From JAGFIY01 sp964499285 (lineage in GTDB: Bacteria; Bacteroidota; Ignavibacteria; Ignavibacteriales; Melioribacteraceae): a stretch of DNA of 64,000 nt. The notes under the pieces were generated by a model. That model had not been told where the DNA came from, ran no database searches, and saw only the letters and a list, made by a program, of their open reading frames with translations. Shown in pieces: positions 53,383-62,986 of this stretch; position 1 is the stretch's first letter; every line of letters begins with the position of its first letter. The stretch is taken from assembly GCA_964499285.1 (NCBI GenBank), contig CAZCLA010000013.1, positions 1 to 64,000 on the forward strand, written 5' to 3'. Position numbers and translations under genes: made by a program.

Positions 53383-55554
53383 ATGTATCTCCTCTGCAAA
53401 AGATTTTCACTTGTTGTTTTTATAACACTTTTCATTCCTTTCAGTTCAATATTTTCAACAGATGTTGTTAATGGCGGGATAAATTTCACCCGATCATTTG
53501 TATATGTAGATGAGGAAGTTGAAGCTGAGCTATCGGTGTCAAATCAAAACGTGTTGACTGCGGATATTTTTGAGGTTCAATATTGGTTAAGAAATTGGGC
53601 TGGAATAGTAGTGCAATCGGGAACTATTGAATCTGGCGATTTAGAACCGTTTACTGACATAAAAATTCCCATTCCTATTTCCGGACTCGAACTCGCGGGA
53701 AAATATTCTCTTGAAACATACATTGATTTTGCAGAGGATATTGATAACAGTAACAATGGAGATGAAACTGATTTCGATGTAATTATAACACCGGATATGG
53801 CGCGATCGAAATTTTCGATTCTTGCCGGAGACTGGTGCAGCAGCGCTGATTTAAGAATCGGTTATATGCCTATGATGCCGTATCCGAACGGTACAACTTT
53901 TACATCAAAAGACGATAAACCTCTTCAGCTGAACAGCGAAAGTTATGTCTATTTCGGCTGGCTTGATTGCGATAAATATTCCAAGTTCGGGCATACAACA
54001 CATGGTTTTCTTATCGATGGTTTTAACCAAGATAACTGGGCATCAATTACAACAAATTACTGGATGGAAATTGACGATGAGAATTACGAACCTGTCGATG
54101 AAGATATTGTAATAGGTACAAAACCGGAGGACGAAAATGTTGAATCTCTCGAAACAGTTTCGGATGAAACAGCAGCAGCACCATCAGATTCTGTATGTGT
54201 TCTTTTTGTCACGGGAGAAGCTTCAAAATCTTCCGATCAAGCAGCTTTTAGCTTTGATATGCAGGTGATGGAAAACAATCTTACTAAAGAAAAATTTGGG
54301 CCAAATCTTCCGCCGGAAAGTATCGTTAAACTTCCCAATGCTTCAGCACAAGAGATAAGAGATCAATTGAATTCAATGAAAAACAAATGCAAAAAAATAT
54401 ATTTCTTTTACACCGGTCATGGGTGGCAAGGAGGCATGAACACACGAGATGAAACGCTGGATCAAATGGGTTACACTGAATTAAGTACTTTGCTCAACGA
54501 AACGAACGCGAAAGATTATTGCATAATTATTGATGCATGTTATGCGGGTAGTTCTATGGACAGGTTTACCGGTTTTACTTGGAAGGATAGAAATGTCACA
54601 TTGCTTACTTCCAGCAAAAAAGATACAACTTCTTACTTTATTACAATTCATGAAACAGCAACCGGCGAAAGAATAAGAGGCGGCGCGTTTACATGGTATT
54701 TTGTAAGAGGATTCGGTAATCCTGAGGCAGATAAAGATGGTGACGGTGAAACAACCTTCAAAGAAACTTATGATTGGGTTCGATTACTGAATCCGGAATT
54801 ATACGGTAAGAAAATGAACGATATAATGGATCCTCAAATTTATGTGCACAAAGCTGTTCAGCCGGTCACGCAGGTATTTCAGCCACGGGAAACCGATGCT
54901 AGAATTGAGCAAGGAAATCCTCCGTTTGATCAAACTGAATATGTTGAAGTGGAATTCACAAGCACCATAGATGGAATCGACAATTATAGTGACGACAGAA
55001 TTGAATCAATCGAAGATTACAATAAGTGGACGATAAACAGCAATAAATTTGATTACAGCTTCAGTTACAATATCGAATTGAACGTGCAGCTTGGAGATGG
55101 TGAAAATAAAACAATAAATCCCGGAATTGTTTTTCGTGAATCCGAAGAAGATCCGTGGGAAGTATGGGAAGAACAAGTTTACAATGAAGTATCGAATACC
55201 GTGTATGCAGTAAACCTGTTTAAGTATGGAGATTTTGCGATCGCTCAAGTCGATCTACCTACTTCGACAGAGGAAGAAATAAATTTGCCGAAGGAATTCG
55301 CACTAAATCAAAACTATCCAAATCCGTTCAACCCGAGTACTGAGATAAGTTATCAGTTATCATTAAACAGCAAAGTATCTCTAATAATTTATGATCTTTT
55401 AGGGAGAGAAGCTGCTGTGCTTGTCAACGAATATCAACAGGCTGGAAATAATAAAGTTGAGTTCAATGCGGAGGATTTATCTTCGGGAGTTTATTACTAC
55501 CGGCTTGAAGCCGGAAGCTACAGTCAAACAAAAAAGATGATATTGTTGAGGTGA
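53383..55554 (+). CDS. secreted caspase-fold (C14-like) peptidase with type IX sorting domain
   Basis: This exported protein (723 aa) has a caspase/gingipain-like core. A signal peptide (LVVFITLFIPFSSIFS) is followed by a CARDB-like N-terminal domain (EAELSVSNQNVLTADIFEVQ). The peptidase core from ~265 has the catalytic His346 in YFFYTGHGWQGG and Cys386 in IIIDACYAGS, followed by VTLLTSSKKDTTSY, the usual caspase order. The end is a Por sorting domain (NQNYPNPFNPSTEISY ... KKMILLR) without the insert. AGGAG lies upstream of the ATG. It could be a self-processing protease or a toxin-like surface enzyme; specificity is unknown. Its last 53 bp of coding homology are identical to a segment of the 58.4-kb gene. 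Confidence 0.88.
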   Translation: MYLLCKRFSLVVFITLFIPFSSIFSTDVVNGGINFTRSFVYVDEEVEAELSVSNQNVLTADIFEVQYWLRNWAGIVVQSGTIESGDLEPFTDIKIPIPISGLELAGKYSLETYIDFAEDIDNSNNGDETDFDVIITPDMARSKFSILAGDWCSSADLRIGYMPMMPYPNGTTFTSKDDKPLQLNSESYVYFGWLDCDKYSKFGHTTHGFLIDGFNQDNWASITTNYWMEIDDENYEPVDEDIVIGTKPEDENVESLETVSDETAAAPSDSVCVLFVTGEASKSSDQAAFSFDMQVMENNLTKEKFGPNLPPESIVKLPNASAQEIRDQLNSMKNKCKKIYFFYTGHGWQGGMNTRDETLDQMGYTELSTLLNETNAKDYCIIIDACYAGSSMDRFTGFTWKDRNVTLLTSSKKDTTSYFITIHETATGERIRGGAFTWYFVRGFGNPEADKDGDGETTFKETYDWVRLLNPELYGKKMNDIMDPQIYVHKAVQPVTQVFQPRETDARIEQGNPPFDQTEYVEVEFTSTIDGIDNYSDDRIESIEDYNKWTINSNKFDYSFSYNIELNVQLGDGENKTINPGIVFRESEEDPWEVWEEQVYNEVSNTVYAVNLFKYGDFAIAQVDLPTSTEEEINLPKEFALNQNYPNPFNPSTEISYQLSLNSKVSLIIYDLLGREAAVLVNEYQQAGNNKVEFNAEDLSSGVYYYRLEAGSYSQTKKMILLR
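55465..55517 (+). repeat. 53-bp segment identical to 59963-60015 (sorting-domain module)
   Basis: The DNA encoding NAEDLSSGVYYYRLEAG is identical over 53 bp in two otherwise unrelated secreted genes. It lies in the last beta-hairpin of the sorting domain. Confidence 0.85.
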
Positions 55555-55563
55555 TAAAAATGC

Positions 55564-55589
55564 GGAGTCCCCAGAACCACCGGGACTCC
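55564..55589 (+). terminator. hairpin after the caspase-like gene
   Basis: An 8-bp stem GGAGTCCC (55564-55571) / GGGACTCC (55582-55589) with a 10-nt loop begins 9 nt after the stop. No T-run follows, so it may be a weak terminator or an mRNA-protecting hairpin. Confidence 0.5.
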
Positions 55590-56149
55590 ACATTGACTGC
55601 ACTCCATTTCTTGATTGACAAAAACATTTCATTTTATCATTTATAACCTCGATGAGCCTAATATATTGTAGTTTAACTAATCTTTATGAGATTCTTAAAA
55701 CGAAAGAAAACATTGAAATATATTGATATTTAAATATTTTTCATTTATAATATGATTGTAATTTAAGTAAATCTATTCGGAACTTGAATTTTGTATAGCA
55801 ACCATAATAGAATCTCCGTAAAACCAAAACGGCTTACTCAAGAAGAATATAAAATACAACCTCAGCACTATAGAAAAATGATAATTAAGTTATATCAAGT
55901 CGATTGATTTCGTAGGACTGAAGCTTGTTCTGAAAAGAGAGCAGAGAGGACATAAATATTCAGTTAAAATATGAAGATAAGTGTCCCGATTTGACAGGAA
56001 AATATGCAATTCTAGTTATTTGAAAAATATTGCAGATATCAACAATGATTCAATAATGAAAAATTTTTATACGGTTGGCTTTTTATAGGTATTTCCTAAA
56101 AATTGATCATCTTTAAATCATTTTCGAGGAATTTTATAAGGAGCCTATA
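55590..56149. other. long non-coding gap, nothing recognised
   Basis: 560 bp without a convincing gene on either strand. It is very AT-rich with only short frames. The promoter of the M6 protease gene is presumably near its right end; GGAG precedes the ATG at 56150. Confidence 0.4.
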
Positions 56150-58312
56150 ATGAAAAAATATTTTTTAGCACTACTCGTATTTTTAATTTACAATTCGGTT
56201 ATGTTTTCCAGCCCCAAAGACACTGGTTTCATTAAATGGGAACAACCAAATGGTACCGAATTTATAGCACGACATTGGGGGGATGAATTTTTAAGTTGGA
56301 TGCAAACAGAAAATGGATATATGTTGGTCGATTCACCAGAAGGCTGGTATTATTATGCAATTCTTGATAAAAATGGTGAATATACAGCATCTGATGCAAA
56401 AGTAGGAATTGATAAACCGCTGGCGACTTCTCATGGTTTGAAACGCTCTGCTTCAAGAATTGCTGAGATAGAAGCAGAAAGGGAATGGTATTCACAACAG
56501 CTTCTTGATAGAAGAAATTCATTAATAAATACAATGAGCTTTACTAACACAACTGTTAAACTCGGTGTTGTCTTGGTAGATTTTCCAACTAATCGACATG
56601 ACACCTTAGCAAATAACGGTGATGGTTATTATAATTATAATTTTGAAAATATGATATTCTCAACTGGGACTTGGTATCATACAGAAGATAGAAATGGCAA
56701 TGTAACATATTCACCTCATCCTGAATTTGAGAAAGTTTATGGAAGTTTAAAAGAATATTATGATGAAATGTCAGTCGGTAGTTACGAAATAGTAGGAAAG
56801 AATAGTCAAGCAAAAATAGTCAATCCAGCTGATCCCAATAATACGGATTTACCCGAGTGGTTAATTTTATCACATGAAATGAGCTATTATGAATCATTAA
56901 GCTCCGCATATTTTATGGAGACAATTTTTGATGAAGTACTTGATGCCTATGGCGAAACCGAAATGAATTCTTATGATGTAATTTGTTTTATTTATGGCGG
57001 AGCAGTAAGAACAAGTGGTAATTTTAGTCCAAAATCCCGATTCAATAAATATTGTATGGGGGAATACGAATGGGGAAGTTTTGCGCATATTGGTACTCAC
57101 GCCCATGAATTTGCACATGCTGCACTTGCGGCTAGCGATGAATATGAGGGAGACCCCAATATTGATCCTGGAAGATATGAATTAATGAGCTTTGGCTCGT
57201 ACAATGGTCCGCTGGGTCATTGCTCTTGTCCTGCACCTTTGTCTCCTTATTATAGAATTAAATATGGTTGGGTAACTCCAACGGTGATTACTCCTGATGT
57301 TGCAAGTTATTCTATAAATTATGGATCACCGACTCCAAATTTATATAAAATTAATATCCCCGGCTCAGATGAATATTTTATCCTTGAAACTAGAAGAGGA
57401 ACCGGATTTGATCAATATACACCGGACTATGATGGGAGCAATGCTGTTGGTGGAATATTAATTTGGCATATTGATCCAGATGATTTATGGGATTATGTAG
57501 AATTAGAACTTGCTGATGATTCTTACGACTTATCTTCTTTTGATACCGATCGATTTCCTCAACCGATACATTCCATTCAAAACTTTAATGATAACACATT
57601 ACCATCCTCGAGGCTTCGAGATGGAACTATATCCGGCATCGCAATAAACAATATTGATTGGGCCGGACTTAATGCTAATAGTTATGGAATTGCGGACGTC
57701 ATAGATTTACCGCCAGAAACTCCTACTGGATTTACCTTATCCGGCAGTGTTGGACAAAATCCGACACTCAGTTGGAATTCAAATAACGAAATTGATCTCG
57801 ATGGGTACAAGTTATATCAATCTTTTCATGGTAATCCTTTCTCGTTACTTAATACATTTGAGCCAAATGAAACTTCATTTACTGATCCTGGTGTTGTCAT
57901 TGGTGACAATAAGTTCGATCCATCAGTATGTTATGAGCTTACGGCTTTTGATTTGTCTGAGAATGAATCTGACCCATGTTTTCCAAAATGCACCAAAGCT
58001 GGAGGTATAAACAAACGAGGGTTAACCAGTATTAATGAAGAAGTTCCTGAAGAATATTTTTTATTTGATGCTTACCCTAACCCTTTTAATCCTTCAACGC
58101 AAATAAAATTTGCATTGCCAGAGAAATCTACAGTTAAGCTTACGGTATATAATATGCTTGGGGAGAGAATTGCAACCTTAGTGAATCATCAATTAAAAGA
58201 AGGATTTTATGAATATGAGTTTGATGCTTCTGATTTAACATCAGGCACCTATATCTATCGTTTGGAAACAAATAAGTTCAGTTCAGCAAAAAAACTAATG
58301 TTAATAAAGTAA
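56150..58312 (+). CDS. secreted M6-family metalloprotease with type IX sorting domain
   Basis: This immune-inhibitor-A-like (M6) zinc protease has 720 aa. The signal peptide is MKKYFLALLVFLIYNSVMFS, and the N-terminal prodomain has FIARHWGDEFLSWMQTENGY, typical of M6 proteins. The zinc motif is HAHEFAHAAL (HExxH), followed downstream by FGSYNGPLGHCSCPAPLSPYY and the GRYELMSFG turn. A fibronectin-like domain (PETPTGFTLSGSVGQNPTLS) and a sorting domain without insert (FDAYPNPFNPSTQIKF ... KKLMLIK) end the protein. AAGGAG is upstream of the ATG. It is likely secreted and proteolytic; substrates are unknown. Confidence 0.92.
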   Translation: MKKYFLALLVFLIYNSVMFSSPKDTGFIKWEQPNGTEFIARHWGDEFLSWMQTENGYMLVDSPEGWYYYAILDKNGEYTASDAKVGIDKPLATSHGLKRSASRIAEIEAEREWYSQQLLDRRNSLINTMSFTNTTVKLGVVLVDFPTNRHDTLANNGDGYYNYNFENMIFSTGTWYHTEDRNGNVTYSPHPEFEKVYGSLKEYYDEMSVGSYEIVGKNSQAKIVNPADPNNTDLPEWLILSHEMSYYESLSSAYFMETIFDEVLDAYGETEMNSYDVICFIYGGAVRTSGNFSPKSRFNKYCMGEYEWGSFAHIGTHAHEFAHAALAASDEYEGDPNIDPGRYELMSFGSYNGPLGHCSCPAPLSPYYRIKYGWVTPTVITPDVASYSINYGSPTPNLYKINIPGSDEYFILETRRGTGFDQYTPDYDGSNAVGGILIWHIDPDDLWDYVELELADDSYDLSSFDTDRFPQPIHSIQNFNDNTLPSSRLRDGTISGIAINNIDWAGLNANSYGIADVIDLPPETPTGFTLSGSVGQNPTLSWNSNNEIDLDGYKLYQSFHGNPFSLLNTFEPNETSFTDPGVVIGDNKFDPSVCYELTAFDLSENESDPCFPKCTKAGGINKRGLTSINEEVPEEYFLFDAYPNPFNPSTQIKFALPEKSTVKLTVYNMLGERIATLVNHQLKEGFYEYEFDASDLTSGTYIYRLETNKFSSAKKLMLIK

Positions 58313-58319
58313 AATTAAT

Positions 58320-58351
58320 AGCTCCTTAAGATTTACTTGAGGAGCTTTTTT
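58320..58351 (+). terminator. rho-independent terminator after the M6 protease gene
   Basis: An 11-bp stem (AGCTCCTTAAG 58320-58330 with CTTGAGGAGCT 58336-58346, one G-U pair) closes a 5-nt loop and is followed by T6. It lies between the two secreted genes. Confidence 0.9.
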
Positions 58352-58375
58352 ATCTATAACGAAAATCGGATTGAG

Positions 58376-60052
58376 ATGAAAAATATAATTACGATGCTGC
58401 TTTTGTTGATAACTGCGTCTATTCAATTAAATGCGCAATGGTCAACAAATTATAAAAGTAACTTACAAATAACAGATTGGAGTAGATACCCGATTTCAGC
58501 AGCAAGTGACGGACAAGGAGGAGTGTTTATTTCAATAGATAAAGATATTTTTGATACCACAGATGCCGAATCATATGCATATTTATTTTTAATAGACAAA
58601 TACGGATACAAAAAATGGAATGAACCAATACATTTAGGTCAAAGAGATTGGCAGGACAAAGTAGAGCTAATAGAAGACGGAAGTGGTGGAGTTATTGCCG
58701 GAATAAGAGATTTAGATGTTACTTGGGTAGGCAACAGAAGGTTAGCTGATTACAAAATTAGAGTTCAAAAAATAGATAGCAGTGGTAATAAATTATGGGG
58801 CAACGGAGTATTGGTAAGTACTGATACTACCGATCAATATGAATTTGATATATGTACAGATGGTAGCGGTGGATGTTATGTATCATGGTTATCGGAAAAA
58901 ACAATGGATTATATAAATTCGGATGGATATAGAGCCATACAGCATATATCTTCGGATGGAGAAAGATTATGGAGTGATACGGGGAAGGTTATTTATACGG
59001 GAGGTGTTTCACAAATCAGTGATTTTTGGTATCAAATTGTTCCAAATGGTAAGGGAGGAATATTAACGATTAATACTCCTAATTTGAGCGATTTTTTTTA
59101 CCTGAATATAGATTTTAGTGGTGATATGATTTGGGAGGCTCAATCACGATTCGATTCATTTCATGAAGATATCTATAGTAATAATATTGGCGTTCTTTCC
59201 GTTTTTGCATCGGAATGGGACTCTGAGCATGATTTCATAAAAATTAAAATGGATAAATTGGGATTCAATGGAAACTTTCTTTTACAAAATCCAATAATAC
59301 TTGCCGATTCAATAGGAGGAAAATCGCAAATAATTGATATGTTTTTTAATGAAGATGCATCAACTTCTATTTATTTTCGTGATCAAGACCTTAACGGAGC
59401 AACTCATGGGAGTTTTTTCCAACAAATTTCTGAAACTGGAGAATTAAAATTTTCTGGGAAAGGTATAACACCATTTGAATTTGAAGCTGGCGGTAGTGCT
59501 ATGCTAAAAAGCTTTGATGATTACATTTGTATATCAGGTGATTATGCCCAGAAATTAACAACAGATGGAGAAAGACTCTGGGGGGAAAACGGAGTTCAGT
59601 TTTCCAATCGCTTAGCTGATTACGCTGATTATATAAGTGACACAAAAGGTGGATTTATAAAAGTATGGATTGAGGGCTTACAAGGATCATGGGCACAACA
59701 GGTAAGTGTAAATGGCAATCTAGGCGAAATAATTACAAATGTTGAAACAGAACAAATTGAATTACTAAAGTATTACGAATTATACCAAAACTATCCGAAC
59801 CCATTTAATCCGACAACAACAATTATGTTTGCTGTCCCCAGCGCTGAAACAAGTCGTGATTTGTCCATAAGAGTAAAACTAATTATCTATGATATTCTTG
59901 GGCAAAAAATTGAAACACTCATAAATAAACATTTCACCCCTGGAGAATATGAAGTTGAATTTAATGCGGAGGATTTATCTTCGGGAGTTTATTACTACCG
60001 GCTTGAAGCCGGAAGTTTCAGTAAGACAAGGAAGATGGTTTTATTGAGATAA
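58376..60052 (+). CDS. secreted propeller-like protein with type IX sorting domain
   Basis: This exported 558-aa protein is of unknown function. The ATG at 58376 starts a signal peptide (MKNIITMLLLLITASIQLNA); a longer frame from 58337 begins inside the preceding terminator and is rejected. At least five blades carry a DG-x-GG turn: DGQGGVFIS, DGSGGVIAG, DGSGGCYVSW, NGKGGILTI and DTKGGFIKVW, as in bacterial beta-propellers. The sorting domain (YQNYPNPFNPTTTIMF ... RKMVLLR) has the ~7-residue insert in the form SAETSRDLSIRV. A binding or surface role is likely; no enzyme motif is seen. Confidence 0.82.
   Translation: MKNIITMLLLLITASIQLNAQWSTNYKSNLQITDWSRYPISAASDGQGGVFISIDKDIFDTTDAESYAYLFLIDKYGYKKWNEPIHLGQRDWQDKVELIEDGSGGVIAGIRDLDVTWVGNRRLADYKIRVQKIDSSGNKLWGNGVLVSTDTTDQYEFDICTDGSGGCYVSWLSEKTMDYINSDGYRAIQHISSDGERLWSDTGKVIYTGGVSQISDFWYQIVPNGKGGILTINTPNLSDFFYLNIDFSGDMIWEAQSRFDSFHEDIYSNNIGVLSVFASEWDSEHDFIKIKMDKLGFNGNFLLQNPIILADSIGGKSQIIDMFFNEDASTSIYFRDQDLNGATHGSFFQQISETGELKFSGKGITPFEFEAGGSAMLKSFDDYICISGDYAQKLTTDGERLWGENGVQFSNRLADYADYISDTKGGFIKVWIEGLQGSWAQQVSVNGNLGEIITNVETEQIELLKYYELYQNYPNPFNPTTTIMFAVPSAETSRDLSIRVKLIIYDILGQKIETLINKHFTPGEYEVEFNAEDLSSGVYYYRLEAGSFSKTRKMVLLR
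59849..59864 (+). repeat. near-palindromic insert inside the sorting domain
   Basis: ACAAGTC (59849-59855), GT, GATTTGT (59858-59864): two 7-nt arms with one mismatch. It encodes part of ETSRDLS at the same site as the inserts at 17431 and 36730, but its sequence is different. Confidence 0.5.
59963..60015 (+). repeat. 53-bp segment identical to 55465-55517 (sorting-domain module)
   Basis: Second copy of the shared sorting-domain segment, identical at the DNA level. Flanking sequence on both sides has diverged. Confidence 0.85.
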
Positions 60053-60065
60053 CGACTTTAGCGAA

Positions 60066-61064
60066 TTAGATTTCACTAATTTCACCTAAAACAATCCCCG
60101 GTTCGTTTAACTGTGCAGAAATATTAATGAATTCATCGGCTAAGTTTTTATCGACAACTGCAATTAAACCTATTCCCATATTAAAAGCACTTCTCATATC
60201 TTCTACGGGCACTTCACCAAGTTTTTGAATCAATTTAAATATGGGATTTACTTCCCAAGCAGCCCAATCGATTTTAAGAGAAAGATTTTGTGGAACTACA
60301 CGTCTTGTGTTTCCAACTATCCCGCCGCCTGTTATGTGGGCGAATGCTTTTAATCCGTTCAAAATTTTTAACTTACTGATAAGCTGCAAATATGATTTAT
60401 GAATCTTGAGCAGTTCCTCACCCAAAGTTACATCAAGTTGTTCGGGGATATCATCAACTTTATAATAGTTGAAAAGAACGTTTCTTGCCAGAGAATAACC
60501 GTTTGTATGCAATCCGGATGAACGGAATCCTATAAGTACATCTCCCCTTATCGTTTTTTCACCGTTTATGATTTTAGTTTTTTCAACAATACCAACCACT
60601 GTTCCTGACATGTCATATTCATCCGCGTCGTAAATCCCCGGCATTTCGGCAGTTTCGCCGCCAACAAGCGCAACATTGTTTTCCGCGCAGGCTTTCGCAA
60701 ATCCGGATACTATCTGCTCAGCTTTGTAGGGATACAACTTTCCGAATGCGAGATAATCGAGAAAATATTTCGGTTCAGCACCACAAACAGCAATATCGTT
60801 AACACAGTGATTTACTAAATCTTGTCCTACGGTATCGTGCTTATCCATCATAAAAGCTATCTTTAGTTTTGTGCCGACACCATCAACGCTTGAAACTAAT
60901 ACTGGGTTTTCAAATTCATTTTTATCGATTTCAAAAAAAGAACCGAAATAACCGATTCCCGAAAGTACGTTTTTGTTGTGTGTTGATTTCACGAGTTCTT
61001 TAATTCTGTTTACAGTTTCTTCCCCGGCTTTAATATCCACTCCGGAGGATTTGTAGGTGCTCAA
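60066..61064 (-). CDS. purM: phosphoribosylformylglycinamidine cyclo-ligase (AIR synthetase)
   Basis: PurM (332 aa) closes the imidazole ring of FGAM with ATP to form AIR in purine synthesis. Family motifs include STYKSSGVDIKAGEE at the start, SSVDGVGTKLKIAF, NHCVNDIAVCGAEPKYFLDY, VGGETAEMPGIY and FRSSGLHTNGYSLAR. The TTG at 61064 is chosen because GAGGA lies 4 nt upstream and the product then begins like other PurM proteins; the 40-residue longer frame from 61184 is not homologous. It converges with the secreted-protein gene and is divergent from hrcA. Confidence 0.95.
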   Translation of the reverse strand: MSTYKSSGVDIKAGEETVNRIKELVKSTHNKNVLSGIGYFGSFFEIDKNEFENPVLVSSVDGVGTKLKIAFMMDKHDTVGQDLVNHCVNDIAVCGAEPKYFLDYLAFGKLYPYKAEQIVSGFAKACAENNVALVGGETAEMPGIYDADEYDMSGTVVGIVEKTKIINGEKTIRGDVLIGFRSSGLHTNGYSLARNVLFNYYKVDDIPEQLDVTLGEELLKIHKSYLQLISKLKILNGLKAFAHITGGGIVGNTRRVVPQNLSLKIDWAAWEVNPIFKLIQKLGEVPVEDMRSAFNMGIGLIAVVDKNLADEFINISAQLNEPGIVLGEISEI

Positions 61065-61248
61065 TATTTCCTCTTTTTGATTTCTGAAAACCAAATATAG
61101 CAAAATTGTCTCAATAGAAACTTGAGCATTAAATATCTTGTAAAAAGAAGGTTTTTTAAAGTGACAAATTTTTATATAGTGCATCTAACTAAAGCAAAAG
61201 TGTCGAATTTTTAATATTTTTAAAGTTCGCTAAACCTAATAAAAACAA

Positions 61249-62298
61249 ATGGTTGAATTAAGCGAGCGCGAAAAATCGGTTTTGCGGTATGTAATTCATC
61301 AATTTATACTTACCGCCAATCCGGTCGGCTCAAGAAATATTACAAAAAAATATGATCTCGGGTACTCTCCCGCGACGGTAAGGAATGTTATGTCCGATTT
61401 GGAAGAGTTTGGGTTATTGAATCACCCGCATACCTCTGCCGGAAGAATTCCAACAGATAAAGGATACCGGGTTTATGTTGATATGTTGATGGATCCGCCA
61501 ATGATCAACAAAGAAATTAAGAACCGTGTTGAGGAAGAATACAGCCGTATATCAAGCGAAACCGATGACTTGCTGAAAATTACAGCGACTCTCTTAAGCG
61601 AGATTACAAATCAGCTTGCGTGCGTCACATTCCCGAAATTCGAAAACGCCGTGCTGGAAAAAATTCAATTAGTCAGTTTGACCTCAAGAAGAGTTATGGT
61701 TGTTGTCACTGTTAAATCAGGGCTCGTAAAAACCATCACTCTCGAAATCGAATCCGAGATGGACAGAAAAGCTCACGAAAACAGTGAAAGGATTTTAAAC
61801 GAGCGATTAAGCGGTTTAAAATTTTCTGAAATAAGAGATACTTTCAAAGATAGATTGAAAGATTATTTTAATTCCAATTATAAGCCGATAATAAGACTCT
61901 TCTTTGATTCGATAGATAAAATATTTAAGGATATCAAGATAAGCGATAAATCGATTATAACGGGTACCAAAAATGTTATTAATCAACCGGAGTTTGATGA
62001 TCCCCAGAATTTCAGAGGCATAATCGAACTGGTTGAGGACAAAGATGTTATTATTCATATTATGGAAGAAGAAAGCGGAAAACTAAAAGAATCTGTTGAA
62101 GTGATAATCGGAAGTGAGAGCAAGGATATAAAACTTAACAATTATAGTTTGCTTAAACGAGAGTATAACATTGACGAATCGACGGGGGTTGTTGGATTAA
62201 TTGGTCCAAAACGTATGGAATATTCAAAAGCTTTAGCTGCCGTAATTTATATGGCAGAATTTTTATCAAAAGAATTAAAAAGATCATTGCATAAATAA
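61249..62298 (+). CDS. hrcA: heat-shock repressor HrcA
   Basis: HrcA (349 aa) represses chaperone genes by binding CIRCE operators and is kept active by GroE. The N-terminal winged helix (SEREKSVLRYVIHQFI, NPVGSRNITKKYDLGYSPAT, HPHTSAGRIPTDKGYRVYVD) is fully conserved. The C-terminal GAF-like part ends VVGLIGPKRMEYSKALAAV. No good CIRCE inverted repeat (TTAGCACTC-N9-GAGTGCTAA) was found upstream, so operator use here is open. grpE follows after 19 bp and dnaJ 21 bp after grpE. Confidence 0.96.
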   Translation: MVELSEREKSVLRYVIHQFILTANPVGSRNITKKYDLGYSPATVRNVMSDLEEFGLLNHPHTSAGRIPTDKGYRVYVDMLMDPPMINKEIKNRVEEEYSRISSETDDLLKITATLLSEITNQLACVTFPKFENAVLEKIQLVSLTSRRVMVVVTVKSGLVKTITLEIESEMDRKAHENSERILNERLSGLKFSEIRDTFKDRLKDYFNSNYKPIIRLFFDSIDKIFKDIKISDKSIITGTKNVINQPEFDDPQNFRGIIELVEDKDVIIHIMEEESGKLKESVEVIIGSESKDIKLNNYSLLKREYNIDESTGVVGLIGPKRMEYSKALAAVIYMAEFLSKELKRSLHK

Positions 62299-62317
62299 GG
62301 TTAAATACGGAGAATAT

Positions 62318-62965
62318 ATGAGCAGTAAAAAAGAGAACGAAATCGAAAATCAAAATAAAGAAACGAACACTCCCGAATCTGATGAGATTCCGGTAGAGAA
62401 AAATAAAACAGAAAATGAAATTGAAACGGCGGTTGAAGAAAGCATTAAATCGGAAGATGAAGAAATTAAAGAAGAAGTTTCACCGGAAAATCAAGTAAAC
62501 GAACTTAAGGATCAATTGTTAAGAAAGGCTGCGGAATTCGAAAATTATAAAAGAAGAACCGAAGTATATCAAAGCGAATTGCTTAAATATGCAGCTGAAA
62601 GTTTTATACTAAAAGTACTTCCGGTTTACAACGACTTCGAAAGATCTCTTTCACACATCAAGGAAGCTAAAGATGTTGATGCTATTAAAGCCGGACTTCA
62701 GCTCGTGTTCGATAAATTTACAAAAGCGTTGAATGAGCAGGGAGTTTCCAAAATGGTAACTGTCGGTAGAGAATTTGATTTTAATCTTCACGAGGCGCTC
62801 CTTCAACAGGAAGCAGACAATGCTCCTCCTAATACGGTAATTCAAGAGGTTGAGCCGGGTTATTTGTACAAAGACAAAGTGCTTAAACATGCAAAAGTTA
62901 TTGTAAGTAAAGAGAAAGAAGAAACGGAATCTAACGAAGAGTCCGGAAAATCCGAAACGAAATAA
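62318..62965 (+). CDS. grpE: nucleotide exchange factor GrpE
   Basis: GrpE (215 aa) releases ADP from DnaK. The N-terminal ~65 residues are very acidic and repetitive (Glu/Lys/Asn rich). A long coiled-coil helix (VNELKDQLLRKAAEFENYKR) and the C-terminal beta domain with NLHEALLQQEA and VEPGYLYKDKVLKHAKVIVS match the family. GGAG lies before the ATG. It is the second gene of the hrcA-grpE-dnaJ chaperone operon. Confidence 0.96.
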   Translation: MSSKKENEIENQNKETNTPESDEIPVEKNKTENEIETAVEESIKSEDEEIKEEVSPENQVNELKDQLLRKAAEFENYKRRTEVYQSELLKYAAESFILKVLPVYNDFERSLSHIKEAKDVDAIKAGLQLVFDKFTKALNEQGVSKMVTVGREFDFNLHEALLQQEADNAPPNTVIQEVEPGYLYKDKVLKHAKVIVSKEKEETESNEESGKSETK

Positions 62966-62986
62966 TCATTTAAGGATAATGCGGTT

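Noticed and set aside
58337..58375. Earlier start of the 58.4-kb secreted protein
   Set aside because: It lies within the terminator of the previous gene and would place 13 residues before the signal peptide.
61065..61184. N-terminal extension of PurM (40 residues)
   Set aside because: The extension is hydrophobic and not like PurM; a TTG with a good ribosome site begins at the conserved N-terminus.
61185..61248. CIRCE operator before hrcA
   Set aside because: Only short, poorly matching complementary stretches are present; the TTAGCACTC/GAGTGCTAA halves are not seen.
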